Positions 12,201-26,300 of a stretch of DNA of 64,000 nt are shown in pieces. A model generated the notes under the pieces. The model was not told the origin of the DNA. It made no database searches and saw only the letters and a program-made list of their open reading frames with translations. Within the stretch, counting starts at the first letter, position 1; every line of letters begins with the position of its first letter. Origin of the DNA: Forficula auricularia. Lineage: Eukaryota; Arthropoda; Insecta; Dermaptera; Forficulidae. Both the position numbers and the translations under genes were made by a program. The stretch covers positions 1,488,001 through 1,552,000 of the forward strand of contig JALMQS010000729.1 in the NCBI GenBank assembly GCA_024734495.1. Reading direction: 5' to 3'.

Positions 12201-15200
12201 GATGTTCCCCAAGATTGCTTCACCGACCTCTCCGCAGCATTATAGGCCAATCACGGTGAACTCTGTTGTCGCTCGGCAGCTTAGCAGGATCCTCCTGCGT
12301 AGGTTGGAGGGTACTGTTGAGCTGCGGAGTGACCAGAGGGGCTTTACCAGGGCCGATGGTTGCGCCGAGAATACCCAGGTCCTGGGGGCTGTCATCAGGG
12401 ACGCGAGGTATCAGTTTAAAGAGCTACACGTCGCGTCTCTGGACATATCAAAGGCATTTGATACAATTTTGCATCAGCCCCTTATGGATATCCTGGGTGA
12501 CCTGCTGGACCCTTCTCTCTGCTCCGTGATTAGGTCGGGGTACATGGGGGGGACAACATCAATTTCCCATGAAGGCTCGCAATCAGACCCCATCAAGACC
12601 GGAAGGGGCGTGAGGCAGGGGGATCCTCTCTCTCCCTTTCTTTTTAACTTGGCGGCAAAACATGTATTAGACCAGTTATCCCCGGACATTGGTTATGATC
12701 TCGGAGGGGTACGCATTGGGTCTCTTTCCTTTGCGGACGACGTCGTTCTTGTAACGGCGTCGGGGCGTGGAATGAGGTCTCAGCTTCGCTCCTTTGAATC
12801 CGCTGCCGCTGCGCTGGGGATGCGTATAAATGCCGCCAAGTCTGTTGTGCTCTCGCTGGTGCCCGCGGGGAAGGACAGGAAAATCCGTGTCTGTACAGAC
12901 TTCGACTTCAGGGTGGATGGTGGACGCCTGACTCCCTTGGGGGTGGGCGACTCCTTTCCCTATCTTGGAGTCCGCCTCGACAGCTCGGGCATTGTCACCT
13001 CGGGGTGGTCGGTGGGACCACTGCTGGAGAGGGTGAGGGCTGCTCCACTAAAGGCCTCACAGAAGCTGGAGATAGTGCGAAACCATATAATACCCTCATC
13101 TATTCACCCTCTCGTTCTCGGAGGGAGTTCAGTCGGTCAATTGTCAGCGGCCGACAGAAAGATTCGATCTTTTGTAAGATCGATCTTAAAACTCCCCGTG
13201 ACACCCCTTTGGGTTATTTTCATTCCAAAATTAGGGATGGCGGGCTCGGGCTGCAATCCCTGGGTTCTTTATACCTCTCCTGGTGCACAATAGGCTTAAC
13301 AAAATGCGAACATCAGATTACCCAGCTGCCAGGGTGGCAGCTGAGTCTCACACGTGCACCAGGAGATTGGCATGGGCAGAACGGGTCCTCCGTAAGTTCG
13401 GCGGGGTGGAGGGGGTTGGTGAGTACTGGCGCGAGAACTTACATAGCAGCGTCGACGGGAGGGATCTGGAGATGTGCGCGGGGGCAAAGCCCTCATATAA
13501 TTTTATGATGCACCCGGACCCGATTAAGAACAATATCTTTATTGAACTATGTAGACTTAGGTCGGGGTCTCTTCCTTCGGCCGTTAGAACAAGTAGGGGA
13601 AGGCGGCCGGAGGGTCCACCCATGTGTAGGGCCGGGTGTAGAAAAACTGAGACGACAGGGCATATTCTCCAGTCGTGTGGGAGGACGCACGATGGAAGGC
13701 TCAGGAGGCATGATGCGGTGGTGAGACGTCTGGCTGATGAACTTATTAAAAAGGGAATGCGGGTCGAGCTCGAATATTTATATCAGAGCTCGGCCGGAAA
13801 CAGGAAGCCAGACATCGTGGCGAAGGACGGGTCGGGGACGGTGTGGGTTCTGGATGTTCAGATAGTGTCAGCGCTCCTCGGACTGGGGGTTGCCCACAGA
13901 AACAAAATCAATTATTATAAGGGCAACTCCAGTCTGGTGAGCAACATTGCGGCAAGGTTTGGGGTGGGCTCGGGTTCTGTGAGAGTTGAAGCCATCACAC
14001 TCTCGTGGAAGGGAGTGTGGTGGCATAAAGCGGTGCCTCCCCTTGTCGCCCTGGGAATTTCTCAGAGAACTTTATACGATATGACCTTCAGGGCGATGAG
14101 GGGGTTCATTAATGAACTTTTACAGCTTCAACAGGAGAACTTATAGGGAAATCGCCATGCGATAGAAATTGTATATAAAAAAAAGAAAAAAAAGAAAAAA
14201 GAAATTTTTTTTTGTAAATATATTATGTTAATATTCCTATAATCATGTAAATAATCCTGTAATTAAATTCACCCGATAATGTAAATATTTCTTGTTAGTG
14301 GAGGCCCCCACCTGCGTGGCCCAATAAACGAAAAATCAATATACCAAAACTACTTGTGAAATTTGGTTTCGATATTCACACTAGTTTTTGAGTTATCTTG
14401 TCCACAAAAATTTGGTAATGCACAAACTAACAGACAAACAGACATTTTGAAAAAATAATTATTATCTCGAAAAATACAAATTTTTCAATGATCACTTATT
14501 AGAGCTTTTTTTAGAGGAAATGCCATTGTTTTGCTCAATTTTTTTAATCAAAATAGTTTCAGCCATTTTTGAGATATTTCGAACAAAAGAAGGGAAAAAA
14601 CACTTTTTTCATGCACGATTACAATACTTGACCATAGCCTGTATAGTAAAGTAAAAGTTTTTGCTTTGGTTCTTCAGTGGATGATTGATTAAAATCCTAG
14701 GGCACAAATTTCGTGTTGAACTGTAATAATTTTAATTTTGTTAATTTATTCTACCGCTTGTTCTATTTTGATTCAGCTGCTAGCTTTTATCATTACCATT
14801 CACCTACCCCCTTAATATCAGCTTTCTTCGATTTTGGAAATTTTTGTTGTATAGAATAATTTTTGAATCCCCCTTCACACACACACTTTTTGTTCACTAT
14901 CCAATTTTAGATAGTGAGTTTTCAAATATAAAATTTACGAAAAGTAAAATTAGAAGCTCACTATGAACTAAAAAATAATAATGTTCTTATTTCTACATTA
15001 TTAACTATCTTTTTTGACCTACTTTGAAAAAAATGAGGTTTATCAATTCAACAGAATGTCTGTTTTTTGTTGTTGTGTTTAAACACAAGGCTCTATATTG
15101 GGACCATTCTTCTTTTTAACCGACTTCAAAAAAGGAGGAGGTTCTGTATTCGACTGATTTTTTTTTTTTTTTTTTTTGTGTCTATGTTATCTCATATCTC

Positions 15201-18200
15201 CGCCAATTGTGAACCGATTTTGAAAAAAAAATTGCTTTGGGTTCAGTCTACCTTCCGATTGGTTCCATTTCTTTTTCATCGGCATTAGACCTTTTTTGTT
15301 AGGTTTGTTTAGGCCTAGCTTCTTTGTTTATGAACCGATTTCGATGGTGCCATATTAATTTGGTCAAGTTCTGATGATATGATGACTATTAATAACATCA
15401 CTAAAAAGAAAAATAAAAATAATTTTAAGAAAAAAATAAAACCGACTTCAAAAAATTAAATGCAGCAAATAAAATACACTAAAAGGTATAAAATAATTAT
15501 TATCTTATTTAGTTACTACTAAACGACAAAATATTAACATGAAATTACTTTTTGATGTCAGTACCAAACAAACTATACCTATAAGCGAGCATACCCTCCA
15601 AACGTATTAAGTAAGATCCGTCGAGTGCGATTCATAAAAGGTATATGTTTGGCACCGACTTCAAAAAGTAATTTCATGTTAATATTCCGTCGTTTAGTTG
15701 TAACTAAATAAGATAATACTTATTTTATACCTTTTAGTGTATTTTATTTGTTGCATTTAATTTTTTTGAAGTCGGTTTTATTTTTTTCTTAAAATTATTT
15801 TTGTTATGTATGTTCATTGTTCACGCATAACCTCTTTGTTTATAGACCGATTTCGATGATTCTTTTTTTATTGGAAAGTGTATACCTTATTTGAATAATA
15901 AGTATCAATAGAATTATAATATTTTATCCGCGGCCCGAAACATTTGTTTTTTCTTTAAATATGGCACGTGTAACCCAAACGATTGGACAATCCTGGTGTA
16001 GGTTCTAGGAATTATCTATATATATATAAAATTATGGTTTTGTTCTACATTGCTCAAAAATCACGCCAAATTTTGGTTGTACACGTTTCAAGCAAAGTTA
16101 TGAACGAAAACACTCTGTCTGCATGTCTGTATGATTCCGTGGTTTCCGCGAAAAGTTGCTCACGATTCACGTAAAAACGGTTTAAGGGATTATTATGAAA
16201 TTTCATATTTGCATCAAATGTCTTCTAACTTACGTTTATAGCTATATAACGTTTTGATATTTCGAACCCAAAAGGGGGTTTGGAGGGGGGGGGGGGCGCA
16301 CGAATAAAATTATTAAATAACTCCTAAACTATTAACCCTACGGAAAATTTTATTATAATCAAAGTTGTAGGGGATGTGATTTCTGACAATTTTTGTTTAA
16401 AAAAATTTCCCCAAAAATCCACCCCAAAAAAGGGGGAGGGTGAAAAAAGTAAACTCAACCAAATTTTGTATACATAATCTGTAGGCCTCTAGAGAGCTAG
16501 AAATGCAAAAAACTAGCCACTCAAAATGGGGGTGGGGTCAAAAAATGAAAATTCTTGCTCTTGGACCAAATTCAGCCAAATTTTGTATACATAATCTGTG
16601 GGTCACTAGAAGGCTAGAAATGCAAAAACAGGGTGTGGAGGGTAGGTGCCTGGGCGGAGTGATGGTGCGGAGGTGGAATGGAGTGGGGATGGGTTAGGGT
16701 ATGGGGTGCGCGGGGTGGAGTCCAGAGGGCGTGGCGGGGTGGGGTAGGTATAGGCGAGGTGGAGGGCACGGGGTTCAGAATCTATTTAGTCACTATAATT
16801 ACTATATAGTTTGACACATTTTGCTACTAGGAAAATATAAGTACTCTATATATGTTGCAGTAAAATTCCGTTTTTTAGTAAGAACGGGTTCTCACTAGTT
16901 AAAACGCTTAAAGAATTTACTGATGTTGGTTGAGTTTGGATCAAAGATCTAGAATCTTAATTTTTGACCTTCCGCCTCATTTTGGGTGTTTATTTTCAAA
17001 AATTCTTTAAGCGAAAATGTCAAAAATTACATCTTCAACAACTTTTCTAATTTTTGACATTTTCTTTTAAAAAATTTTTGAAAATAAACACCCAAAATGG
17101 AAGGTCAAAAATTAAGATTGTAGATCTTTGAACCAAACTCAACCAACATCAGTAAACTCTAATTGCCACAAAGGTATTCAGTGAAATGCGTTTTAACTAG
17201 TAAGTACCCGTTCTTACTAAAAACGGGTTTTTACTGCAACATTTATTTATATAAAAATAATTTTTATAAAAAAAAAAATAAAATCAACTTCAAAAAAATT
17301 AAATGCAACAAATAAAATAATAAAACTCAAAAATAAAATAAAATGCACTAAAAGATATAAAATAATAATCTAATTTAGTTACAACTAAACGACGAAATAT
17401 TTACATGAATTCACTTTTTGAAGTCGGTGCCAAAAATATACATTTTATGAATCGAACTCGACGGATCTTACTTGATACGTTTGGCTGGTACGCTCGCTTA
17501 TACCTATAGTTTGTTTAGCACCGACTTCAAAAAGTGATTTCATGTTAATATTTCATCGTCTAGTTGTAACTAAATTAGATAATTATTTTATACCTTTTTG
17601 TGCATTTTATTTTATTTATGAGTTTTATTATTTTATTTGTTGCGTTTTATTTTTTTATAAGAATTATTTTTATTTGTCTCTTTTTAGTGATGTTATTAAT
17701 AGTGGCTTAATATAATACCTTGCATGCATCTCGTAAGAGAAAGGGTCGGGCGAATGAATCAGAAAAAGATAAACCAATTATTTTACATTAATTAATGTAT
17801 ACATTGTATTTTTTTTTGCTTCGATTCCGGAGATCACTTCTCCACCATCGAGTGTCCTTATTCATCTTTAGTCCTTGTTTTTAATAAGAGGAAAAATCTA
17901 ATTAGATAAAAAAACCTCTTTTCCGATAATTATTTCAATTCCATTATTCCCGAATCAAGTCGATTGGTAATCCTCTCTCATTTCATCCGTCTCCCTCTCC
18001 TCCATCCTATATAAAATAAAATTCATAAATATAGAAATTCTCTAGAAACGTTTACAGGTTTTAAATGAACCTTTTAAGATTGATTTTTTATAAAAGATTT
18101 TATTTATTATAATTTCGATTATTTGCTCATAAGAATTGGATATCCACGTTAATTCGTCATTGATCATATCATCAGAACTTGACCAAATTAATATGGGACC

Positions 18201-21200
18201 ACCCCTAAGGTACCCCCTTTCCAATATAAAAAGAATCATCGAAATCGGTCCATAAACAAAGAAGTTATGCCTAAACAAGCATAGCAATAAAGGTCCAATA
18301 CCAATGAAAAAAAAACGGGACCAATCGGAAACTAGACTGAACCCAATGCAAAAGAAAATCATCAAAATCGGTTCACAATTGGCGAAGATATCAGGTAACA
18401 TAGACAAAAAAAAATCAGTCGAATTGAGAACCTCCTCCTTTTTTGAAGTCGGTTAAAAAAAGAGTTTCTCAATGTGGAAGGAATTAAACGAAGAATCAGA
18501 CGCCATCTAGTTGTCGCACGAAGAACGCACTCCCGGGCTTCAATCAAACAAATATTTCAAAATCACTAGGAAATAAATACTATTAATTTTCTTACGATAA
18601 ATTCTTCTGTGATGAAGTTTACCTAAAGCTTTAATTTATTTCTTATAAAATAATATCCTCTGCTTTCATCGAAATAATACATTTTAGTAAAGTAAGATTT
18701 CAAATGTTATTTGAGTGAATTAAAAATATCCAAATGAATTATAGTTTACAAAAACTTATAAACACGCTTTTGTCAGTAATGCACTAAAAAGTACAAAATA
18801 TTGTATTCAACTTTTTTATGTCCAATAACTAATTCAGCTTCATCGAGAAGCATATGTAAGTACTTTTAATTAATTTCGATAAAGTACCCCACGCTTTTTG
18901 GCTTAGTTATTGTACATAAAAAAGTCTATTACATTATTTTGTACTTTTTATTTTAGTGCATTACTGACAAAATCGTATTTTTTAGTTCTTTCTAATCGTA
19001 GATCGCTAAACTAAAACTAAATTTAACAAGATTCTCGTATTGAAGGAAACAATAAAGAGTGTGTCTTTTGCTGGAATTATAAATTTTATTTATTTACTAG
19101 CTGCAAAGGCCCGCCCTCGGCGGCCCTCTTGCTAGCCGGGGGCACACCCCTGAGCCCCCAGCCCTCGAAAACGTTTAAGAGTTATTTGATAATTTTCATT
19201 CATGCGCCCCCCCCAACCCCCTTTTGGGGTTAAAATATCAAAACGTTATATAGCTAAAAACGTAAGTTAGAAGACACCTGATACAAATATGAAATTTCAT
19301 AATAATCCCTTCAGCCGTTTTGACGTGAATCGTGAGCAACTTTTCACGGAAACCACTGAAACAGACAGACAGACATACAGACAGGAATTATGTTGAGGGT
19401 GTTTTCGTTCATAACTTTGCTTGAAACGTGTGCAACCAAAATTTGGCGTGATTTGGACCAATGTACAGACAAAACCTTAATTTTATATAAATATAGATAA
19501 CGAGACTATAGAGCAGGGGTGGACTCTAACCTTAACTTTGGGAGCCGCAAATTTATAAAACTGTTTCAAAGGATGCCACATTGTTTGGAGATTAATTTTA
19601 TAAAAAAAAGAACATTTTTTTATTTTATAAAATATAAATGAAGTAACATATATATTTTTGCTCTACTTACTTATAACATTACAAATTAATTTAATTTTTG
19701 TATTATTATTTTTTTAATTTAATTATTATACAGGGTGGGGCATAAAGATCTACTTACCACATTTTGAAGAGATATAAAAAAAATGAAAAAATTTAACTAG
19801 AAAAAACTAAATATATTTTTAAAAATAAAATAAATGAAATTTTTTAAATGTATTTTAAATATTATCAGACAAAAAGGGGGGGATCAAAATTCTAGCCCTT
19901 TTGACCAAACTCAACCAAATTTTATATTCTGTGGATCCCCAGATGGCTAGAAATACAAAAACTAACCAAATTTTGTATACATAATTTGTCGAAAGGGCTA
20001 GAATTTTCATTTTTGACCCCCCCCCTTTTTTGGTGGTTAGTTTTTGAATTTCTAGTTTTTTGGGGGTCATATATATATAAAAATTTGGTTGATTTTGGTC
20101 GAAAGGGCTAGAATTTTCATTTTTGACCCTTCCCCCATTTTGGGTGGTTAGTTTTTGCATTTCTAGTCTTTTTGGGGCCCACAGAATATGTATACAAAAT
20201 TTGGTTGTTTGGTCGAAAGGGCTAGAATTTTCATTTTTGCCCCCCCCCCCTTTTTTTTTGTTTGGTAATGTTTAAAATACATTAAAAAATATATTTTATG
20301 TTCTTTTCAAAAATATATTCAGTTTCTTTCTAGTTACATTTTTTCATTTTTTATACCTCTTCAAAATGTGGAGATCTTTATGCCCCACCCTGTACTTTTT
20401 AAAATCAGTATTATTCAAGAGGGTTCAAGAGCCGTACGAGATTGACTGAAGAGCCGCATGCGACTCGCGAGCCACGTTGTGGCCACCTCTGCTATAGACT
20501 ATAGATTCCAGCAGAAGACACACTCTTTTATTGTCTCCTTCAATATATAAAAATTCTGCTACTCTCGGCAAAAAAACTTTCAATTTAAGATTCTCGTATA
20601 TATTTCCCAATTTCACCCCCTTTTCGTTATTTTTTGTGTCCCACAAATGTGGTATACAAATTTTGGTTGAGTTTGGACCAAAAGGAGCTATAATTTACAA
20701 ATCTCTCCTCACCCTGGTTAATTTCTTCAGCACGATTGTTTAAAAATTATTGTCACCTGAATTACATATACATCCAGAGTTTGAAATCGATACGACAATT
20801 ATAAGTAGGATAAAATTGACATTCTAAATCGGGTTTACAACCAACTTTTTACTAGTGAATTAAAAAAATTATTCGATAAAAATTTTTAAGAAAAAAATAA
20901 AACCGACTTCAAAAAATTAAATGCAACAAATAAAATACACTAAAAGGTATAAAATAATTATTATCTTATTTAGTTACAACTAAACTACGAAATATTAACA
21001 TAAAATTACTTTTTGAAGTCGGTCCCAAACAAACTATACCTATAAGCGAGCGTACCAACCAAACGTACTAAGTAAGGCCCGTCGAGTGCGATTCATAAAA
21101 GGTATATGTTTGGCACCGACTTCAAAAAGTAATTTCATGTTAATATTTCGTATTTTAGTTGTAACTAAATAAGATAATAATTATTTTATACCTTTTAGTG

Positions 21201-23265
21201 TATTTTATTTGTTGCATTTAATTTTTTGAAGTCGGTTTTATTTTTTTCTTAAAATTTTTCATTTTTCTCTATCTAGTGATGTTATTAATAGTGATCATAT
21301 CATCAGAACTTGACCAAATTAATATGGCACCATCCCTAAGATACCCCCTTTCTAATAAAAAAATAATCATCGAAATCGGTTCATAAACAAAGAAGTTAGT
21401 CCTGAACAAATCTAACAAAAAAGGTCTAATACCTATAAAAAAATGGGACCAATCGGAACGTAGACTGGACCCAATGCAAAATTTCAAAATCGGTTCACAA
21501 TTGGCGGAGATATAAGGTAGCTAATAGCTAAGTAGGTAACATAGGGAGAAAAAAATATTCTATCGAATAGAGAACCTCCTCCTTTTTTGAAGTCGGTTAA
21601 AAACAATTTAAAATTCTTATTGGCTGTGTGCAGTACGTTGGAGGGATAAGCAAAACGACCGCAGCGTTGTAGGCGGTTGAATTTGGCAAATTTGCCTCTG
21701 CATTTTCCTCTAATAACATTGAATACCGACGAAAAATGGGTTTTTCGAATTGTTGTATAGTGAATTGTAAAAATACAAAGAAAAGTAGTGATTCTAAATT
21801 TTATAGATTTCCAACTGCTAGACATAAATTAATTCAAAGGAAAAAAATAATCTAATTTTAATGATGAAAATACTTTGTAATCATCTATTCCTGTAAAACA
21901 ACGTTTTGAACAATTTGGTTTTTTATTCGCTATATTATCATTTAGTTCATTTTCTTTTGTAATTACTCCACATAACTCTTTTAAATAATTATTAAAATAA
22001 AATTCTTCACACTTCAACACTACTGTTGAAAGTATCGCTCCTTTTTGTTATGAGGGCTAAGGCCTCAAGGAAGCTGTTATCTACTTTATAATGAAAGAAA
22101 TGTTTCGATATGGGCTATTGTGATTATCTAGTTAATTAATGCTATACATATATGATATCCTGTAAAAGAACAAAAATGGAGGGAAGATAAGGTTAGTTCT
22201 CTTCAAAATTGTATGAAATAAAAAGGTAACACAATTTAACGTTTATATAAAATTTATTCAGCAATTAACAACGGGGAAGGTTTTATATTTGTGGAGTGGT
22301 GTAGATGGATCAAGAAGAGTGTTTAGGAAAGGTACAGGCCATTTGGAGCCTGGTTCCCGTTCCGCGATGCCTTGCGTAATATTGAATACGCCGTGTGTGG
22401 GCTGTGTGCGCTGCTCAAGATATTGAGCGCCAAAATGCCCTTTTCTGAATCTGTTAAGAAAGAAAAAGGTTGGTTTCTTGCCGCCTGGGTGGGCAAGTGA
22501 ATATATAGGTTTTGTTGGTCACCAAGCGAGCGGGCGCCAAAAAACATATTTTTGCTAACCGCGGCTTAGCGATATTGAAGAAAAACCTTGAGTGGTTTCT
22601 GGACCTAGTAGTGAAGGACCTTTCAGGCCCATACAACTAGCGAATAACACACATTCTAAGAAATGCTTACCCTCTGGCAGTTGTATGAATAAGAACGATT
22701 GGGAGCATAAGGCAGGGCCTCGAGAGCAAAAAGGTGGTGGGGGGTGAAGTTGCAAAATGCCGACAATAGAGGGCCGAGTGCGATGGCGATATTACTGATT
22801 GGACTTGTGAAAAATTGTGGCAATTTTGAACAACTACTTCTTCTAAAAACTTTTCATCTCTTTTGACTGGAATACAGATACTACCATTTTCTATAGGTGA
22901 ATAGATAAATAAATCACATTCGTTGGTATCACTCACATACATTTGTATTTTACATTGAGTAAAGTACGGTGAACTTTGCCACAACGTAACTAAATTATCA
23001 TGGATTTATAAATATTTTATATTTCACTTTTGCAATTGAAAATCAACTACTGCTTTATTCCTGCAGGTGATAGGACATTTCAATTCAACTCCTTTAAGTA
23101 CTTGGTTATTAATATATATAAAATCATTCACACAATAATGACTGTTTTACAATTTTCATCCTAAATTCATAAATTCAAGTTTTTATTTACTTTGTGTAAG
23201 CCACCATACATAACCTCAAATATACCTCCAACGATGAAAATATAATAATATTGATAGTTACTTAC

Positions 23266-23324
<59 letters not shown>

Positions 23325-26300
23325 ATTCAATCCTAATCCTATATAATAAAAATGAATTTCTGTTTCATTGTAAGCGCAGATCTCTCAAATGCCTGGACCG
23401 ATTTGGCTAATTTTTTTTTTAATGTTCGTAATAGTCCAATTCAAGTTAATACATAAAAACAATTGGAAAAGTTGCCCGGAAAATTGGAAAATTCAGGAAA
23501 AACTAAAAAAAATTCAGGTTAGCCAACATAGCTTGCCAAACAATAAAAGAACTAAACTAGCAAACTAAACATGTGTTGGCGGCCCTGTTTGTCAGATTTT
23601 TTAGTGTCATTCATTCTCAATAGTTCTAACCACATTATCGTTGAAGAATTTAATACTGCAACAAAGATTTAAAAATACTATCTATTTTTTTTTAAGTACA
23701 TTTAAAACCAAAAATTAAAAAAAAAATCGTCATGAAAACTAAATTTTTGAAAAAGTTCTGGTTATTTAAAAAAAAGCTATTTTTTCAAAAATTCCTAACT
23801 TCTTTAAGGCTGGGTGAAAAAATTTGAAAAAAATTCTAAAAACCGTCTTTAATAGGGTAGAAAAAAATAAAAAAGTTTCAGCCAAGACTTTGATTATATA
23901 TATATATATATATATATATAGATGAAAAATATTTAATTTAAAATAAAATATGTTATTTAAAAATCATTTTTCTTAAAAATACCCTTGGGAATCTCACCTC
24001 ATCTTTTTTCTATTGTATTTAAGGACCCTCAGCCATTTCAAAAGAACTAAGCCTTTTGCCTTTTGTATTCGATCTGATTCATTCATTTCAATATTATTTA
24101 TTTATTTCAAAGTTAATTATAAAGGATTATTGAAACTATACTAACTAAACTAACTGAAAGGAATTAATTAGATTTTGGAATTTCTTTAAAAATATATTTT
24201 AAAGATTAAAACCAAAATTCAATTAGCCCGTAGAATTCTTTAAAGAAAACAAAATCATTTGAAAACCCATTGTTATATTGTTTTGAAATCTAGGAAATTT
24301 CAGCCTATTGAAATTATTAAAAACCTATTTTGAGCCTAATTAAACGTAAATTTTCTATAATCTAATAATAAACTTGAAAAGTTTATTATTTTTAATTTTT
24401 TAATTCGACAATTCTCCCCAAATGACGATTTTTACCTTATTTATTATATTTTTACAATACAAAAACTTTATTTTAATTTAAGTTGAAAGGTTCTTTTTGC
24501 CGGGGACAGTAAAATATTGTCTGCTGCTGGAAAAACAATTTTTTTAAATTCATTCATAAAGAGATATACTTTGTCCTCTTCATCAATCTATTACAATTAA
24601 TTCACAAGAGTTGATATATGAAAGTGTTCTTTACACGTGTTGTTTAAAACATTAATAAAACAGCCACGTGGGGGTCCAGTGGGCGAAGCCCCTGGTTAGC
24701 AAAAGGCCCGCCAAAGGCGGACCTTGAAGCTAGTAATCAAGTATTCTCATCAGATATCAAATAAAGTTCACAAAGTAGCTTAAATAATTTCTTCACTAGT
24801 TTATAACATTTTTTACAACTAGTCCGAGCTAAATGAGGCAAAAGTACCTATTTAGAACCACCAGAAGGCGATACCAGTCATCCACCCAGACAATACAATC
24901 AAACAATAATGTTAGGAATAGATTACTAAAACAAATAATATTAATTTTTCGTTCGGACTTATCTATATAGCTTATTGTTGAAATTTCAGTGTATGATGCG
25001 ACAGGTAAAGAGCCATCTGGCATTTTGGATGGCAACATATATTCCCTAGGACATTTTGACCAATGTCTGAAAGTAAAGTCTCCAGATAACAAAATTCAAG
25101 GCCAATATTGTTTAGCAATGTTTCAAATGGAAATACACGATTCTCCTATGAGGCAATACCATGATGAACTCACCATGGGCCGAAGAGAATTTGAAAAGAT
25201 TCACGAAAGAAAGGTAATTAAATATTCTTTAATAATGATTTACATTTACACCTCGTAATCAAACTTAATAAGTAATAATAAGCCCGTCAAATGCGAGTCG
25301 AACCAGATACCAAAGATTCTGTGCCTTTCAACACCCAAAATACTAGAGATAAAAATATAAAGAAAATGAATTCTTTGAAGCTGTTTTCATTAAAATAATG
25401 AAGTCAATCATAACTACACTTTTATAAATACACACCACTAATACATAGATCATGTAGATGAGTGCCTATATATTAGGTTGGTAAGAAAATCATTTCGTTT
25501 TTTTAACCCCTTAACTTTGAACACATATATCTCGGCTTGGAAAATCTTTATTAATCAAAATAACAGCTATTTGAAGCAATACACTTTTGCCAACATGAAA
25601 TAAGTTTATTTATTCCGGTGTCATAAAATTCCGGTGTTCTGGAGGCGATTGTTATTGACACCGTCTTGCTGTATGAAGCTTGTCGAGATGCTTGTAAAAG
25701 TGGTAGTCAATTGGCGAGAGGTCCGACGAGTATCCCGGATGAGGCAGCGTCTCGTAGCTTAGTTGGTTCAACTTATGCAGCGTCTTCTGTGCGACGTTCG
25801 GCCGGTCACTGCAGAAGTTGAACCAACTAAGATACGAGACTGTCTCATCCGGGATACTCGTCGGACCTCTCGGCAATTGTCTACCACTTTTACAAGCAAC
25901 TCGACAAGCTTCATACAGCAAGACGGTGTCAAAAATGCCTTCAACGACTTAATCACCCCAAAACACCGGAATAAATAAACATGTTTCATGTTGGCAAAAG
26001 TGTATTGTTTCGAATGGTTCTTATTTTGATTAATTAGGTTTTTTCTAAGTCGAGATCTATATCTGTTCAAAGTTAAGGGTTAAAAAGAATTATTTTCCTA
26101 CCAATCAATTGTCGTCGCTGATCTTACAAAACCTGGTAAGTCCTAAATTCATTGTTTGCCAGAAAACAAGAAAAACCATTTTAAACAACAATTCATACAA
26201 ATACAATGGAATATTTATTATTTGTCCGTAGCGCGCAATCAAATTGGAATAGAATAATAAGGTTTCAATAGACAGACGCGCCGTGAAAAATTGATCGGTA

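Larger units (their letters stand above)
10441..14335 (+). mobile_element. R2-clade non-LTR retrotransposon, non-rDNA insertion
   Basis: A 3.9 kb GC-rich block in AT-rich surroundings with a full R2 layout: 5' UTR, CCHH zinc finger, Myb-like segment, reverse transcriptase, CCHC motif with restriction-like endonuclease, 3' UTR ending in a short A run. Its ends lie within family A copy 3, not 28S rDNA. The exact 5' boundary is uncertain by about 15 bp. Confidence 0.88.
10029..14645 (-). repeat. Family A dispersed repeat, copy 3, split by the R2-clade element
   Basis: The left part (10029-10440) begins with the tail (aagctaacgtgttctgatg) and the right part (14335-14645) holds the head. Compared with the uninterrupted copy at 49255-49530, the break falls around caatggacc. 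Both flanks keep versions of that word, suggesting a short target duplication. Confidence 0.8.
19037..20585. repeat. Family C fold-back repeat, copy 3, interrupted by nested insertions
   Basis: The left arm (agagtgtgtcttttgctgg) at 19049 and the right arm (ccagcagaagacacactc) at 20509 are separated by a Helitron and a hAT-type MITE, which in turn contains a TIR element. Confidence 0.75.
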
